Origin: Variovorax sp. UMC13
Lineage (GTDB): Bacteria; Pseudomonadota; Gammaproteobacteria; Burkholderiales; Burkholderiaceae_C
Length of the DNA stretch: 64,000 nt
NCBI RefSeq assembly: GCF_014170375.1
Contig: NZ_LZZW01000011.1
Span: forward strand, 1 to 64,000
Direction: 5' to 3'
The notes beneath the pieces were generated by a model. That model was not told the DNA's origin. It did no database searches and saw only the letters and a program-made list of their open reading frames with translations. Within the stretch, counting starts at the first letter, position 1. The number at the start of each line of letters is the position of its first letter. Shown piece by piece: positions 48,263-58,199 of this stretch. A program made the position numbers and the translations under genes.

Positions 48263-49872
48263 GCGTTGAAAGCACGGGCAAGGCCGGCGTGGCCGTCGCC
48301 TTCGACCAGATCGTCAAGGCCTTCGGCCCGGTGCAGGTGCTGCACGGCGTGAGCTTCGCGCTCGAGCCCGGCCGCGTCTACGGCCTGCTGGGCGAGAACG
48401 GGGCGGGCAAGTCGACGCTGATGAAGATCCTCGCGGGCTACGAGCAGCCCACGGGCGGTGTGCTGCACATCAACGGCCAGCCGCAGCAGTTCGCGAGTTC
48501 GCGCGATGCCGAGGCGCTGGGCATCGTGCTGATCCACCAGGAGTTCAATCTCGCCGAAGACCTGAGCGTCGCGCAAAACATCTTCCTGGGCCATGAAAAA
48601 AAAATGTCGCCCCTTGGCCGCCTTTTCAAGGCGGCCGTCCCCCGAGGGGAGCAAGGAAGCTTGGGGCGGCCCGGCGCTTCCTTGAAAGGCTGGCTGCTCG
48701 ACGACGCGTCGATGGAGCGCGACGCCGCCGCCGCGCTCGCCGCTGTCGGCCTGCAGGTCGATCCGCGCACCAAGGTGCGCCGCCTGATCGTGGCCGAGAA
48801 GCAGCTGGTCGAGATCGCCAAGGCCATCGCGCGCCGCGCGCGGCTGCTGATCATGGACGAGCCCACCGCCACGCTCACGCCCGGCGAGACCGAGCGCCTG
48901 TTCAAGCTGATCGCGCAGCTGCGCGCCGATGGCGTGACCATCGTCTACATCTCACACAAGCTCGACGAGGTGGAGCAGGTGACCGACGACGTGATCGTGA
49001 TGCGTGACGGCCGCTTCGTCACGCGCTCGCTCACGGCCGAGGTCACGCGCCACCAGATGGCCAACCTGATGGTGGGCCGCGAGCTGGCCGACCTCTACCC
49101 GCCGCGCGATCCGGTGGTGCGCGACGTCGCGCCCGCCATGCAGGTGCGCCACTTCAACGTACCGGGCTGGGCGCAGGACGCGAGCTTCGAGGTGCGCCCC
49201 GGCGAGATCCTCGGCTTCGCCGGCCTGGTCGGCGCGGGCCGCACCGAACTGTTCGAAGGCCTGATGGGCCTGCGCCCGGGCAGCGGCACGGTCGAGATGC
49301 TGGGCCGGCCGGTGGTGTTGCGCAACCCGCGCGACGCGGCGCGGCACGGTTTCACCTACCTGAGCGAAGACCGCAAGGGCAAGGGCCTGCACGTGCACTT
49401 CGGCCTGCGCCAGAACCTCACGCTGATGGCGCTGGAACGCTATGCGCAGCCCTGGCTCAAGCCCGATGCCGAGCGCGCCGCGCTGGCCGAGGCGGTGAAG
49501 GACTACGGCATCCGCACCGGCGACCTCGATGCGCGCGCCTCCTCGCTGTCGGGCGGCAACCAGCAGAAGCTGGCGCTGGCCAAGGTGCTGCAGCCGCGGC
49601 CCAAGGTGGTGGTGCTCGACGAGCCCACGCGCGGCGTCGACGTGGGCGCCAAGCGCGACATCTATTTCCTGATCCAGCGACTGGCCCGCGAGGGGCTGGC
49701 CGTGATCGTCGTCTCGTCCGAGCTCATGGAGCTGATCGGCTTGTGCCACCGCGTCGCGGTGATGCGCGCGGGCCGGCTCGTGACCACGCTCGATGCCGAA
49801 CATCTCACCGAAGAAGAGCTCATCGCCCATGCCACCGGAACAGCCGCCAATGAACAACACGCCCACGCCTGA
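48259..49872 (+). CDS. Sugar ABC importer ATPase (RbsA/MglA type) with in-frame insertion
   Basis: A 537-residue double-ATPase of a ribose/galactose-type importer. The first half has Walker [10 protein letters not shown] and Walker [10 protein letters not shown]. The second half has [29 protein letters not shown] and [14 protein letters not shown]. Relatives are about 500 residues. The excess lies at residues about 113-146, where a G/C-rich palindromic segment is inserted in frame. The region before the segment (QNIFLG) and after it ([12 protein letters not shown]) is normal. The LSGG motif of the first half is replaced by [18 protein letters not shown], which is usual in this family. Confidence 0.92.
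   Translation: MSVESTGKAGVAVAFDQIVKAFGPVQVLHGVSFALEPGRVYGLLGENGAGKSTLMKILAGYEQPTGGVLHINGQPQQFASSRDAEALGIVLIHQEFNLAEDLSVAQNIFLGHEKKMSPLGRLFKAAVPRGEQGSLGRPGASLKGWLLDDASMERDAAAALAAVGLQVDPRTKVRRLIVAEKQLVEIAKAIARRARLLIMDEPTATLTPGETERLFKLIAQLRADGVTIVYISHKLDEVEQVTDDVIVMRDGRFVTRSLTAEVTRHQMANLMVGRELADLYPPRDPVVRDVAPAMQVRHFNVPGWAQDASFEVRPGEILGFAGLVGAGRTELFEGLMGLRPGSGTVEMLGRPVVLRNPRDAARHGFTYLSEDRKGKGLHVHFGLRQNLTLMALERYAQPWLKPDAERAALAEAVKDYGIRTGDLDARASSLSGGNQQKLALAKVLQPRPKVVVLDEPTRGVDVGAKRDIYFLIQRLAREGLAVIVVSSELMELIGLCHRVAVMRAGRLVTTLDAEHLTEEELIAHATGTAANEQHAHA
48596..48697 (+). repeat. Palindromic repeat element inside the ABC ATPase gene
   Basis: An A9 run (48596-48604) is followed by a segment with three stem-loops. 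These are GGCCGCCTT/AAGGCGGCC (about 48616-48636), CCCC/GGGG (about 48641-48649) and AAGGAAGC/GCTTCCTT (about 48653-48684). It shares TGTCGCCCC, CCCCGAGGGG and CGGCCCGGC with the dispersed repeats at 7498-7661 and 9571-9767. It is translated in frame without a stop. Boundaries are estimates. Confidence 0.65.
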
Positions 49873-50860
49873 GGCCGCCGCCCACCGCGCCGAATCCAAA
49901 CCCGGCTGGGCCGCGCGCCTGCACGGGATGGGCCCGATCATCGGCCTGGTGCTGCTGTGCATCGCGGGCACCTTGCTCAACGGCGACTTCGCCACCGTCG
50001 ACAACGCGATGAACGTGCTCACGCGCACCGCCTTCATCGGCATCATCGCGGTCGGCATGTGCTTCGTGATCATCTCGGGCGGCATCGACCTGTCGGTGGG
50101 CTCGATGGCCGCATTGATCGCGGGCAGCGTGATCATGTTCATCAACTGGGCCGGCCCGGCCACGGGCTCGCCGTTGATGGCGGTGATGCTGGGCGCCACG
50201 CTGGCGGTGCTGCTGGGCGCGATGTTCGGGCTGGCGCACGGCCTGCTGATCACCAAGGGCCGCATCGAGCCCTTCATCGTCACGCTGGGCACGCTGGGCA
50301 TCTTCCGCGCCTACCTGACCTACTTCGCCGACGGCGGCGCGCTCACGCTCGACAACGAGCTGTCGGACCTCTATGCGCCGGTCTACTACGCGAGCCTGGC
50401 GGGCATCCCGGTGCCGGTCTGGGTCTTCTTCATCGTCGCGGTGATCGGCGGCGTGATCCTCAACCGCACCGCCTACGGCCGCTACGTGCAGGCCATCGGC
50501 TCGAACGAGCAGGTGGCGCGCTATGCGGCCGTCGACGTCGACCGCGTGAAGATCCTGACCTACGTGCTGCTGGGCGTGTGCGTGGGCATCGCCACGCTGC
50601 TCTACGTGCCGCGCCTGGGCTCGGCCTCGCCGACCACCGGCCTGCTGTGGGAGCTGGAAGCCATCGCCGCGGTGATCGTCGGCGGCACCGCGCTCAAGGG
50701 CGGCGCGGGCAGCATCACCGGCACCGTGATCGGCGCGATCCTGCTCTCGGTCATCAGCAACATCCTGAACCTCACCAGCATCATCAGCGTGTACCTCAAC
50801 GCCGCGGTGCAGGGCTTCGTGATCATCATCGTCGCCTTCCTGCAGCGCGGCCGGCGTTGA
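49829..50860 (+). CDS. Sugar ABC importer permease (RbsC type)
   Basis: A 343-residue permease with about 8-10 membrane helices and the family motif [20 protein letters not shown] near residue 83. The conserved cytoplasmic loop is [26 protein letters not shown]. The start is ambiguous: ATG at 49829 lies inside the ATPase gene (44-bp overlap), and another in-frame ATG at 49850 is possible. Confidence 0.92.
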   Translation: MPPEQPPMNNTPTPEAAAHRAESKPGWAARLHGMGPIIGLVLLCIAGTLLNGDFATVDNAMNVLTRTAFIGIIAVGMCFVIISGGIDLSVGSMAALIAGSVIMFINWAGPATGSPLMAVMLGATLAVLLGAMFGLAHGLLITKGRIEPFIVTLGTLGIFRAYLTYFADGGALTLDNELSDLYAPVYYASLAGIPVPVWVFFIVAVIGGVILNRTAYGRYVQAIGSNEQVARYAAVDVDRVKILTYVLLGVCVGIATLLYVPRLGSASPTTGLLWELEAIAAVIVGGTALKGGAGSITGTVIGAILLSVISNILNLTSIISVYLNAAVQGFVIIIVAFLQRGRR

Positions 50861-50912
50861 CCGACTCCATTTCCCGTCCGTTCCATCCGTTTTCATCACA
50901 GGAGACAAAAGC

Positions 50913-51881
50913 ATGAGCTTCCAACACACGAAACGCATCGCCCTCGGCGCCGTCGCGGCCGCCGCCGCATTGGCGCTGATGCCCGCCATGGCCGCGGAGA
51001 AGGTCAACCTCGGCGTGTCGATCCCGGCCGCCACGCACAGCTTCATGGGCGGCATCAACTACTGGGCCAACCAGGCGAAGAAGGACCTGGAGAAGCAACA
51101 CAAGGACCTGAAGATCACGATCAAGACCGCCAGCGGCGCGCCCGAACAGGCCAACCAGCTGCAGGACTTCACGACCGTGACCAAGATCAACGCGCTGGTG
51201 ATCTTCCCCTTCGAATCGGCCGCGCTGACCAAGCCGGTGGCTCAGGTGAAGGCCAAGGGCGCCTACGTGACCGTGGTCGACCGCGGCCTGACCGACACCA
51301 GCGCGCAGGACGCCTACGTGGCCGGCGACAACACCGCCTTCGGCCGCATCCCGGCCGAGTACATCGTCAAGCAGCTGGGCGGCAAGGGCAATGTGGTGGC
51401 GCTGCGCGGCATCGCGACCACGCTGGACAACGAACGCATGGACGCCTTCAACGCGGTGCTCAAGGCCAACCCCGACGTCAAGCTGCTCGACGCCAAGTAC
51501 GCCAACTGGAACCGCGACGATGCCTTCAAGGTCACGCAGGACTACCTGACGCGCTTCAAGAACATCGACGCCATCTGGGCCGCCGACGACGACATGGCCG
51601 TGGGCGTGCTGAAAGCCATCGAGCAGGCCAAGCGCGAGGACATCAAGATTGTGTTCGGCGGCGCGGGCGCCAAGGCCATGGTCAAGACCATCCTCGACGG
51701 CAAGGACAAGCGCATCGGCGCCGACGTGAGCTACTCGCCCAAGTTCATCTACGACGCGATCAAGCTCACGGCCGAAGCACGCCTGAAGGGCGAGAAGCTG
51801 CCGGCCACGACGATCATTCCTTCGGTGCTGATCACCAAGGACAACGCCAAAGACTTCTACCACCCCGACTCGCCGTTCTGA
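50913..51881 (+). CDS. Sugar ABC importer binding protein (RbsB type)
   Basis: A 322-residue periplasmic protein of the ribose-binding fold. The signal peptide is [27 protein letters not shown] in outline, ending near residue 28. The mature lobes contain [37 protein letters not shown] and [17 protein letters not shown]. The ligand is probably a pentose, hexose or polyol. Strong CAGGAGA precedes the start, fitting a highly expressed binding protein. Confidence 0.92.
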   Translation: MSFQHTKRIALGAVAAAAALALMPAMAAEKVNLGVSIPAATHSFMGGINYWANQAKKDLEKQHKDLKITIKTASGAPEQANQLQDFTTVTKINALVIFPFESAALTKPVAQVKAKGAYVTVVDRGLTDTSAQDAYVAGDNTAFGRIPAEYIVKQLGGKGNVVALRGIATTLDNERMDAFNAVLKANPDVKLLDAKYANWNRDDAFKVTQDYLTRFKNIDAIWAADDDMAVGVLKAIEQAKREDIKIVFGGAGAKAMVKTILDGKDKRIGADVSYSPKFIYDAIKLTAEARLKGEKLPATTIIPSVLITKDNAKDFYHPDSPF

Positions 51882-51893
51882 CGGCGGCTTTCT

Positions 51894-52002
51894 CCCTCTC
51901 CCCTTGGGGAGAGGGTTGGGGTGAGGGCAGCGGCGATGGCAAAGATGCTGTGTGCGCAAAGGCCGATGCCCTCACCCTAGCCCTCTCCCGGAGGGAGAGG
52001 GG
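51894..52002. repeat. Inverted-repeat element between binding protein and dehydrogenase
   Basis: Two 35-bp arms, 51894-51928 and 51968-52002, are near-perfect inverted copies, each with its own small palindrome (CTCCCCTTGGGGAG and CCTCTCCCGGAGGGAGAGG). The 39-bp centre is unrelated. Such CCCTCTCCC/GGGTGAGGG elements are scattered between genes in many proteobacteria. It may shield the binding-protein mRNA or end part of the transcript. Confidence 0.8.
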
Positions 52003-52025
52003 ACAGACCTCCAACTTCTAGATTG

Positions 52026-53189
52026 ATGACCGATATGCCTCTTCGCAAGCTGCGCTACGCCATGGTCGGCGGCGGCCGCGATGCCTTCATCGGCGCGGTG
52101 CACCGCCACGCCATCGCGCTCGACGGCCAGTGCGAGCTGGTGGCGGGCGCGCTGTCGTCCAACGCCGAGAAGGCGCGCGCCTCGGGCCGCGACCTGTTCC
52201 TTGCCGAGGCGCGCAACCATGGCGACTGGCAGGCGCTGCTGGCCGACGAGCTGCAGCGGCCGGCGCACGAGCGCATCGATTTCGTGGTCATCGTGACGCC
52301 CAACCATGTGCACTTCCCGGTGGCGCAGGCCTTCGTGGAAGCCGGCTTCCATGTCGTGTGCGACAAGCCTTTGGTGCACACCCAGGCCGAGGCCGATGCA
52401 TTGGTGCGCGCGGTGGCGCGGCAGGGCACGGTGTTCGGCGTGACCTACAACTACAGCGGCTATCCGATGGTGCGCCAGGCGCGCGCCATGGTGCGCGCCG
52501 GCGAGATCGGCGAGATCCGCAAGGTGATCGTCGAGTACAGCCAGGGCTGGCTCGCGACGGCGCTCGAGGCCGGCGGCAACAAGCAGGCCGGCTGGCGCAC
52601 CGACCCCGCGAAGAGCGGGGCGGCCGGCGCCATCGGCGACATCGGCTCGCATGCCGAGAACCTGGTCGCCACCGTCACCGGCCTGGAGATCGACCAGCTG
52701 TGCGCCGACCTGGGCGCGCTGGTGCCGGGCCGCGCGCTCGACGACGATGCCAACCTGCTGCTGCGCTTCTCGAACGGCGCGCGCGGCGTGCTGGTGGCCT
52801 CGCAGATCAACACCGGGCTGGAGAACGACCTGCGACTGCGCGTGTCGGGCACGCTGGGCACGCTCGATTGGCGGCAGGAGCAGCCCAGTGAACTGGTGCA
52901 CCACCCGGTCGACGGCCCCAAGCGCATCCTCACGCGCGGCTCGCCCTGGCTGCATGCGGCGGCGCAGCGCGCGAGCCGGCTGCCCAGCGGCCATCCCGAA
53001 GGCTTCATCGAGGCCTTCGCGAATGTCTATGCGGGCGTGGTGGCGGACATCCGCGCGCGCCTCGAGGGCGTGGCGGCCGATCCGCTCGCGGCCGACTATC
53101 CGCGCGTGGAAGACGGCGCGCGCGGCGTGCGTTTCATCGAGCGCACGGTGGCCTCGGCGGCCAGCGCGGCGAAGTGGACGGCCTGGTGA
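52026..53189 (+). CDS. Gfo/Idh/MocA-family oxidoreductase
   Basis: An NAD(P)-dependent sugar or polyol dehydrogenase, 387 residues. The Rossmann domain has [30 protein letters not shown] and the family signature CDKPLVHT with the catalytic lysine. The second domain has [10 protein letters not shown], with the conserved histidine region. It probably oxidises the sugar brought in by the upstream importer. Alternative starts: TTG 52023, ATG 52035. It ends one base from the convergent cyclase gene. Confidence 0.9.
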   Translation: MTDMPLRKLRYAMVGGGRDAFIGAVHRHAIALDGQCELVAGALSSNAEKARASGRDLFLAEARNHGDWQALLADELQRPAHERIDFVVIVTPNHVHFPVAQAFVEAGFHVVCDKPLVHTQAEADALVRAVARQGTVFGVTYNYSGYPMVRQARAMVRAGEIGEIRKVIVEYSQGWLATALEAGGNKQAGWRTDPAKSGAAGAIGDIGSHAENLVATVTGLEIDQLCADLGALVPGRALDDDANLLLRFSNGARGVLVASQINTGLENDLRLRVSGTLGTLDWRQEQPSELVHHPVDGPKRILTRGSPWLHAAAQRASRLPSGHPEGFIEAFANVYAGVVADIRARLEGVAADPLAADYPRVEDGARGVRFIERTVASAASAAKWTAW

Positions 53190-53196
53190 ATCAGGC
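53181..53196. other. Hairpin spanning two convergent stop codons
   Basis: GCCTG (53181-53185) pairs with CAGGC (53192-53196). The stop codons of both convergent genes fall in or next to the 6-base loop. It is short, without a T-run, and may be fortuitous. Confidence 0.25.
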
Positions 53197-55209
53197 GATC
53201 TCGCCGGGCGCCGAGCGCACGGTGTCGCGGCCCGCGGCCTTGGCCGCGTAGCAGGCCGCATCGGCGGCCTCGATCCACGCATCGACCGAGGCCGTGTCCT
53301 CCTGCAGGCTGGCCACGCCGGCACTCGCACCGACGCGCAGCATGCCCTGCTCCCAAGGCAGGGCGACCGCGTTGATGGCGCGGCGCACGTCGTCGGCGAT
53401 GCGCATCGCCGTCGCATGCGGGCAGCGCTCCAGCAGCAGCGCGAACTCGTCGCCGCCCATGCGCACCGCGAGGTCGCCCGCGCGCACGCAGGAGGCGATG
53501 GCGGTGGCCACCGTCAGCAGCATCAGGTCGCCCGCCAGATGGCCCGCGGTGTCGTTGACGGGCTTGAAGCGGTCGAGGTCGACGAACACCAGCGCGGCCG
53601 GCAGCGAGCGCGGCAGGGCGTCGACCAGGCGCTGCGCCTGCAGCGCAAAGGCCTTGCGATTGGCCAGGCCGGTCAGCGGGTCGTGCGTGGCCGACCACTC
53701 GAGCTGCTCGCGCGCGGCCTTCTGGGCCTCGATGTCGTTGAGCGTCCAGATGGTGCCCTGCGCGCGGTCCACGTCGTCGACGGGCTTGCTGCGCAGCGCG
53801 GCCCAGAAGCGCGTGCCGTCGCAGCGCAGCAGCTGCCATTCGCCGGCGTACGAGAGTCCGGCGCGGAAGGCGGCCTGCTCGTGCGCGGTGAAGGCCGCGA
53901 AGTCTTCGTCGGAGCCGAACAGCGCCCGCACCGTGCGCGTCAGGTGCGCCTCCTGGGTGCCGGCCATCAGTCGGCAGAACTCGGCATTCACGAGTTCGAA
54001 TTTCGCGCCTTGCACGAAGGCGATGCCCATCGGCGCGGCGCCCATCACCGACGCCAGCCGGCCCAGCACTTCGGCGTTCTGCGCTTCCAGCGTGGCGCGC
54101 TCCATGCCCACGCGGCGCAGCACCCGGCTCAGGCTGCCGATCTCGCCCGAGGCCACGGGCCAGCCGGCCTGCGGCTGCAGCAGGCCGTCGAACAGGTGCT
54201 GGGCGCGGTGCTCCAGCAGCGTCAATGGCCGCAGCAGGTGCCAGAGGAACAGCAGCATGGCGGCCGACAGCAGCGCGATCAGGGCGGCGGCGCCGATCAG
54301 CGCGTCCTTGCGCGCGTCGCGCAAGGGCGCCAGCAGCTCGGCTTCGGCGCGGGTGCGCCAGATCATCCAGTCGGGCCCGGGCACGCCGGCGGCGCTGACC
54401 ACCTCGCCCGGCTGCGGCAGCACCAGCCCCTGGGGTTCGACGGGGGAGCCGTGGGCCACCCAGGCGGCGAAGGCCTGGTTCAGCCGTGCGTCCTCCGACA
54501 GCAGCGTCATAATCCGGCGGCGGTCGGGGTGGGCCAGCACACGGCCCTGTCCGTCGGTCACCACCACGATCGCCGAGGCCTCGTTGCCCTGCGCATCGAC
54601 CAGGCCGTCGAGCAGGTCGCGCCCGCTCAGGCGCAGGGAGCCGCCGAGCACCGCGTAGATCCCGTCGGCGTTGCGCGCCGGTTGCGTCAGCACGACCACC
54701 GGCTCGCCGCTGACCTTGCTGGGCAGCGGCTCCGACACCAGGGAGCGGCCCTCGTGCAGCGTGCGGCGGAAGTAGTCGCGGTCGTTCAGGTCGATGCGCG
54801 GGCGGCTGCTGCCGGTCTCGTCCACGAAGATCCGGACCTCGCCCGCGGCCGTGGCGACGAAGAGGTTGCTGTAGAGGTTGCGCAGCACCGGCTGGCCTTC
54901 GAAGAAGCGGGCGATTCCCGCATCGTCGGCCAGCGTGGCGGCATCGAGCCGGAAGGCCACCGCCTGCAGCGCGCGCTGCAATCCGACCACGCGGCGCGAC
55001 AGCAGGGCGGCGGTGCGCGCGGCCTCGCTGACTTCGCGCTGGTGCTCGGCCCGCAGCGTGTCCTGCTCGGCACGGCTGATCAGCAGCACCGCGGTCAACC
55101 CGATGCCCAGCACCAGGGCCGCGATGCCGCCGACGGTGATGCGCGCCTTGAGCGAACCCATCGCCCGGCGCAGGCCTCTCAGTCGGGTGTTCGTCGCAGT
55201 GTGTTGCAT
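53191..55209 (-). CDS. Membrane diguanylate cyclase (Cache-HAMP-PAS-GGDEF)
   Basis: Makes the second messenger c-di-GMP. From the ATG at 55209 it has 672 residues. TM1 lies near 25-47, followed by a periplasmic Cache-like sensor of about 240 residues (DRDYFRRTLHEGRSLV is typical) and TM2 near 295-317. A HAMP region, a PAS domain (SVMGAAPMGIAFVQGAKFELVNAEF in two parts) and the GGDEF domain follow. GGDEF is intact at 585-589, and the inhibitory I-site RAGD sits five residues before it. No EAL domain. It stands alone. Confidence 0.93.
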   Translation of the reverse strand: MQHTATNTRLRGLRRAMGSLKARITVGGIAALVLGIGLTAVLLISRAEQDTLRAEHQREVSEAARTAALLSRRVVGLQRALQAVAFRLDAATLADDAGIARFFEGQPVLRNLYSNLFVATAAGEVRIFVDETGSSRPRIDLNDRDYFRRTLHEGRSLVSEPLPSKVSGEPVVVLTQPARNADGIYAVLGGSLRLSGRDLLDGLVDAQGNEASAIVVVTDGQGRVLAHPDRRRIMTLLSEDARLNQAFAAWVAHGSPVEPQGLVLPQPGEVVSAAGVPGPDWMIWRTRAEAELLAPLRDARKDALIGAAALIALLSAAMLLFLWHLLRPLTLLEHRAQHLFDGLLQPQAGWPVASGEIGSLSRVLRRVGMERATLEAQNAEVLGRLASVMGAAPMGIAFVQGAKFELVNAEFCRLMAGTQEAHLTRTVRALFGSDEDFAAFTAHEQAAFRAGLSYAGEWQLLRCDGTRFWAALRSKPVDDVDRAQGTIWTLNDIEAQKAAREQLEWSATHDPLTGLANRKAFALQAQRLVDALPRSLPAALVFVDLDRFKPVNDTAGHLAGDLMLLTVATAIASCVRAGDLAVRMGGDEFALLLERCPHATAMRIADDVRRAINAVALPWEQGMLRVGASAGVASLQEDTASVDAWIEAADAACYAAKAAGRDTVRSAPGEIA

Positions 55210-55395
55210 GGCAAGGACGAGGGTTGTTGGAGGGAGGCGCGCCCGGCTTCGGCAGGCGACGTCGGCCATTGTGGCCGCTCATCGGGCGATTGGGTGATCC
55301 CCATGCGGGGCGGGCGGCGCGTAGGCACCTGCCCACAGCACTTCGCGGCACAGCGTGCGCCGCGCCGGAGCGGGGGCCGCCTAGGATCGCAGCCC

Positions 55396-56520
55396 ATGAG
55401 CTCGCCGTCTTCCGCCGCCGCCGCACCGCGCACAGACGACCTGGTGGTCGCGCGACCCGAAGGCCTCTATTGCCCGCCCGGCGATTTCTACATCGATCCC
55501 TGGCGGCCGGTGGACCGCGCCGTGATCACGCATGCGCATTCGGACCACGCGCGCGTCGGCCATGGCCACTACCTCGCGCACACCGACAGTGAGGGCACGC
55601 TGCGCACCCGGCTGGGCGCCGACATCGCGCTGCAGACCCTGGACTACGGCCAGGCCATCGAACACCACGGCGTGCGCATCTCGCTGCATCCGGCCGGCCA
55701 TGTGCTGGGCTCGGCCCAGGTGCGGCTCGAACACGGCGGCCGCGTGTGGGTGGCCTCGGGCGACTACAAGACCGAGCCCGACGGCACCTGCACGCCCTTC
55801 GAGCCCGTGCCCTGCGACACCTTCATCACCGAGTCCACCTTCGGCCTGCCGATCTACCGCTGGCCCACGCAGGCGGTGCTGTTTGCGGAAATCAACGAAT
55901 GGTGGCGCCGCAATGCCGACGAGGGCCGCGCCTCGGTGCTGTTCTGCTATGCCTTCGGGAAGGCGCAGCGCATCCTGCACGGTGTGGATGCGGGCATCGG
56001 GCCGATCGTGGTGCATGGCGCGGTCGAACCGCTGAATGCGGTGTACCGCGCGGCCGGCGTGGCCTTGCCGCCCACGCTGCGCGTGAGCGACCCCGGTGTC
56101 GACGCGCAGCTGCTCAAGCGCGCGCTGGTGCTGGCCCCGCCCTCCGCCCAGGGCACGCCCTGGATGCGGCGCTTCGGCAACTACGTCGATGCCTTCGCCA
56201 GCGGCTGGATGCAGCTGCGTGGCACGCGCCGCCGGCGCGGGGTGGACCGCGGCTTCGTGATGAGCGACCACGCCGATTGGCCGGGGCTGCAGCGTGCGAT
56301 CGCCGGCACCGGCGCCGAGCGGGTGTTCGTCACCCATGGCAGCGTGGCGGTGCTGGTGCGCTGGCTCACGGAGAACGGGCTGGAGGCGCAGGGCTTCCAG
56401 ACGGCGTATGGGGACGAGGATGGCGAGGAAGGGCCGGCTGCCGCGGCGCCAGTGCGCGACGGGGAGGCCGTGAGCCCCCATCCCGCCCTTCCCCCGGAGG
56501 GGGAAGGAGACATGCCGTGA
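55396..56520 (+). CDS. Ligase-associated DNA exonuclease (MBL/beta-CASP fold)
   Basis: A metallo-beta-lactamase-fold nuclease of the family encoded next to bacterial ATP-dependent DNA ligases. Its 374 residues contain the metal motif THAHSDHARVG (HxHxDH), HPAGHVLGSAQVRLE, SGDYKTEPD and the beta-CASP region with MSDHADW and VFVTHGSVAVL. The last 20 residues or so (PHPALPPEGEGDMP) are encoded by a repeat-like palindrome. The frame is open far upstream, antisense to the cyclase gene, but similarity begins here. It overlaps the ligase by four bases. Confidence 0.9.
   Translation: MSSPSSAAAAPRTDDLVVARPEGLYCPPGDFYIDPWRPVDRAVITHAHSDHARVGHGHYLAHTDSEGTLRTRLGADIALQTLDYGQAIEHHGVRISLHPAGHVLGSAQVRLEHGGRVWVASGDYKTEPDGTCTPFEPVPCDTFITESTFGLPIYRWPTQAVLFAEINEWWRRNADEGRASVLFCYAFGKAQRILHGVDAGIGPIVVHGAVEPLNAVYRAAGVALPPTLRVSDPGVDAQLLKRALVLAPPSAQGTPWMRRFGNYVDAFASGWMQLRGTRRRRGVDRGFVMSDHADWPGLQRAIAGTGAERVFVTHGSVAVLVRWLTENGLEAQGFQTAYGDEDGEEGPAAAAPVRDGEAVSPHPALPPEGEGDMP
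56487..56507 (+). promoter_or_regulatory. Hairpin covering the ligase ribosome-binding site
   Basis: CCTTCCCCC (56487-56495), loop GGA, GGGGGAAGG (56499-56507): a perfect 9-bp stem. The Shine-Dalgarno AAGGAG (56504-56509) for the GTG at 56517 is largely in the 3' arm. Ribosomes finishing the exonuclease would open it, so ligase translation should depend on exonuclease translation. Confidence 0.6.
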
Positions 56521-58193
56521 AGGCCTTTGCCGCGCTGTACCGCGAACTCGACGCCACCACCTCGAGCCTGGCCAAGCAGGCTGCGCTGCAGCGCTACCTG
56601 CAGGCGGCCGCGCCCGAGGACAGCGCCTGGGCCGTCTATTTCCTGGCCGGCGGCAAGCCGCGCCAGCTGGTGCCGACCAAGCTGCTGCGGCTGCTCGCGC
56701 AGGAAGCCGCGGGCCTGCCCGAGTGGCTGTTTGACGAAAGCTACGAAGCGGTGGGCGACCTGGCCGAGACCATCGCGCTGCTGCTGCCGCCGCCCACCGA
56801 GACGCACGAACTCGGCCTCGCGGCCTGGATCACGCAGCGCCTGCTGCCGCTGCGCAAGCTGCCGCCCGAGGAGCTCGTGGCCGCGCTGCGCGCGCAGTGG
56901 CCGCAGCTCGCGGCCGAGGAGCGGCTGGTGTACTTCAAGCTCATCACCGGCAGCTTCCGCGTGGGCGTGTCGCGGCTGCAGGTCACGCAGGCGCTGGCCG
57001 CGGTCGGCGCGCTCGACCCCAAGCGCGTCGCGCAGCGCCTCATGGGCTACACCCACATCGGCGGTCAGCCGAGCGCGGCCGACTATGCGGGCCTGATCGC
57101 GCCCGAGAACGGCAGCGAGCTCAACCAGAAGACCAGCGGCCAGCCCTATCCCTTCTTCCTCGCGCACCCCTTCAACCTGCCGCTGGAACAGTTCGATGCG
57201 GTGCTGGGCCCACCCTCGGACTGGATCGTCGAGTGGAAGTGGGACGGCATCCGCGCGCAGCTGGTCAGGCGCGCGGGCGTGGTGTCGCTGTGGTCGCGTG
57301 GCGAGGAACTGGTGACCGACCGCTTTCCCGAGCTGGCGCTGATGGGCGAGGCGCTGCCCGACGGCACGGTGCTCGATGGCGAGATCGTGGTGTGGCGCAA
57401 GGACGAGACTTCGCCGGAGGGCGAAGGCCGCGTGCAGCCCTTCGCCGAGTTGCAGCGCCGCATCGGCCGCAAGACGCTGGGCCCCAAGCTGCTGCGCGAG
57501 ATCCCGGTGGTGCTGCTGGGCTACGACCTGCTCGAATGGGAAGGCCAGGACCTGCGTGCGCAGCCGCAGCAGGCACGCCGCGCACTGCTCGATGCACTGA
57601 TCGCGCAGGTGCGCCATCCGCAACTCATCGCGAGCCCGTTGCTCGAAGGTGCGGATTGGGCCGACCTGGCGCGCCAGCGCGAGGCCGCGCGTGCGATGGG
57701 CGTCGAAGGGATGATGCTCAAGCAGCGTCATGCGCACTACGGCGTGGGCCGCACCAAGGACGTGGGCACCTGGTGGAAGTGGAAGATCGATCCGCTGAGC
57801 GTCGATGCGGTGCTGATCTACGCGCAGCGCGGCCACGGCCGCCGCGCCAGCCTCTACAGCGACTACACCTTCGCGGTCTGGGACGGTCCGCCCGATGCGC
57901 CCGAGCGCAAGCTGGTGCCCTTCGCCAAGGCCTACTCGGGCCTCACGGACGTCGAGATGGGCCGCGTCGATGCGGTGATCCGCAAGACCACCATCGAAAG
58001 CTTCGGCCCGGTGCGCAGCGTCAAACCCACGCTGGTGTTCGAACTGGGCTTCGAGGGCATCGCGCGCAGCCCGCGCCACAAGAGCGGCATCGCGGTGCGC
58101 TTTCCGCGCATGCTGCGCTGGCGCGAGGACAAGCCGGTGGAGGAGGCCGACACGCTGGAGACGCTCGAAGCGCTGCTGCCCGCGCAGCGCTGA
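56517..58193 (+). CDS. ATP-dependent DNA ligase
   Basis: Seals DNA nicks with ATP, in addition to the essential NAD-dependent LigA expected elsewhere in the genome. It has 558 residues from the GTG at 56517. An N-terminal DNA-binding domain (residues about 1-205) precedes the adenylation domain with motif I EWKWDGIRAQL (nucleophile K241). Motif III is in DGTVLDGEIV, motif IV in VEGMMLK, and the OB domain carries motif V, WWKWKIDPLSVDAVL. It is coupled to the exonuclease gene through GTGA. Confidence 0.93.
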   Translation: MKAFAALYRELDATTSSLAKQAALQRYLQAAAPEDSAWAVYFLAGGKPRQLVPTKLLRLLAQEAAGLPEWLFDESYEAVGDLAETIALLLPPPTETHELGLAAWITQRLLPLRKLPPEELVAALRAQWPQLAAEERLVYFKLITGSFRVGVSRLQVTQALAAVGALDPKRVAQRLMGYTHIGGQPSAADYAGLIAPENGSELNQKTSGQPYPFFLAHPFNLPLEQFDAVLGPPSDWIVEWKWDGIRAQLVRRAGVVSLWSRGEELVTDRFPELALMGEALPDGTVLDGEIVVWRKDETSPEGEGRVQPFAELQRRIGRKTLGPKLLREIPVVLLGYDLLEWEGQDLRAQPQQARRALLDALIAQVRHPQLIASPLLEGADWADLARQREAARAMGVEGMMLKQRHAHYGVGRTKDVGTWWKWKIDPLSVDAVLIYAQRGHGRRASLYSDYTFAVWDGPPDAPERKLVPFAKAYSGLTDVEMGRVDAVIRKTTIESFGPVRSVKPTLVFELGFEGIARSPRHKSGIAVRFPRMLRWREDKPVEEADTLETLEALLPAQR

Positions 58194-58199
58194 AGACTG

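Noticed and set aside
48596-48604. A9 run as a programmed ribosomal frameshift site
   Set aside because: The zero frame already encodes the complete two-domain ATPase, so no frameshift is needed. Slippage remains only a possibility.
52651-55395. Very long plus-strand open frame upstream of the exonuclease
   Set aside because: It runs antisense to the diguanylate cyclase, whose GGDEF, I-site and PAS motifs are intact. The plus-frame translation is low-complexity Arg/Ala/Gln without domains.
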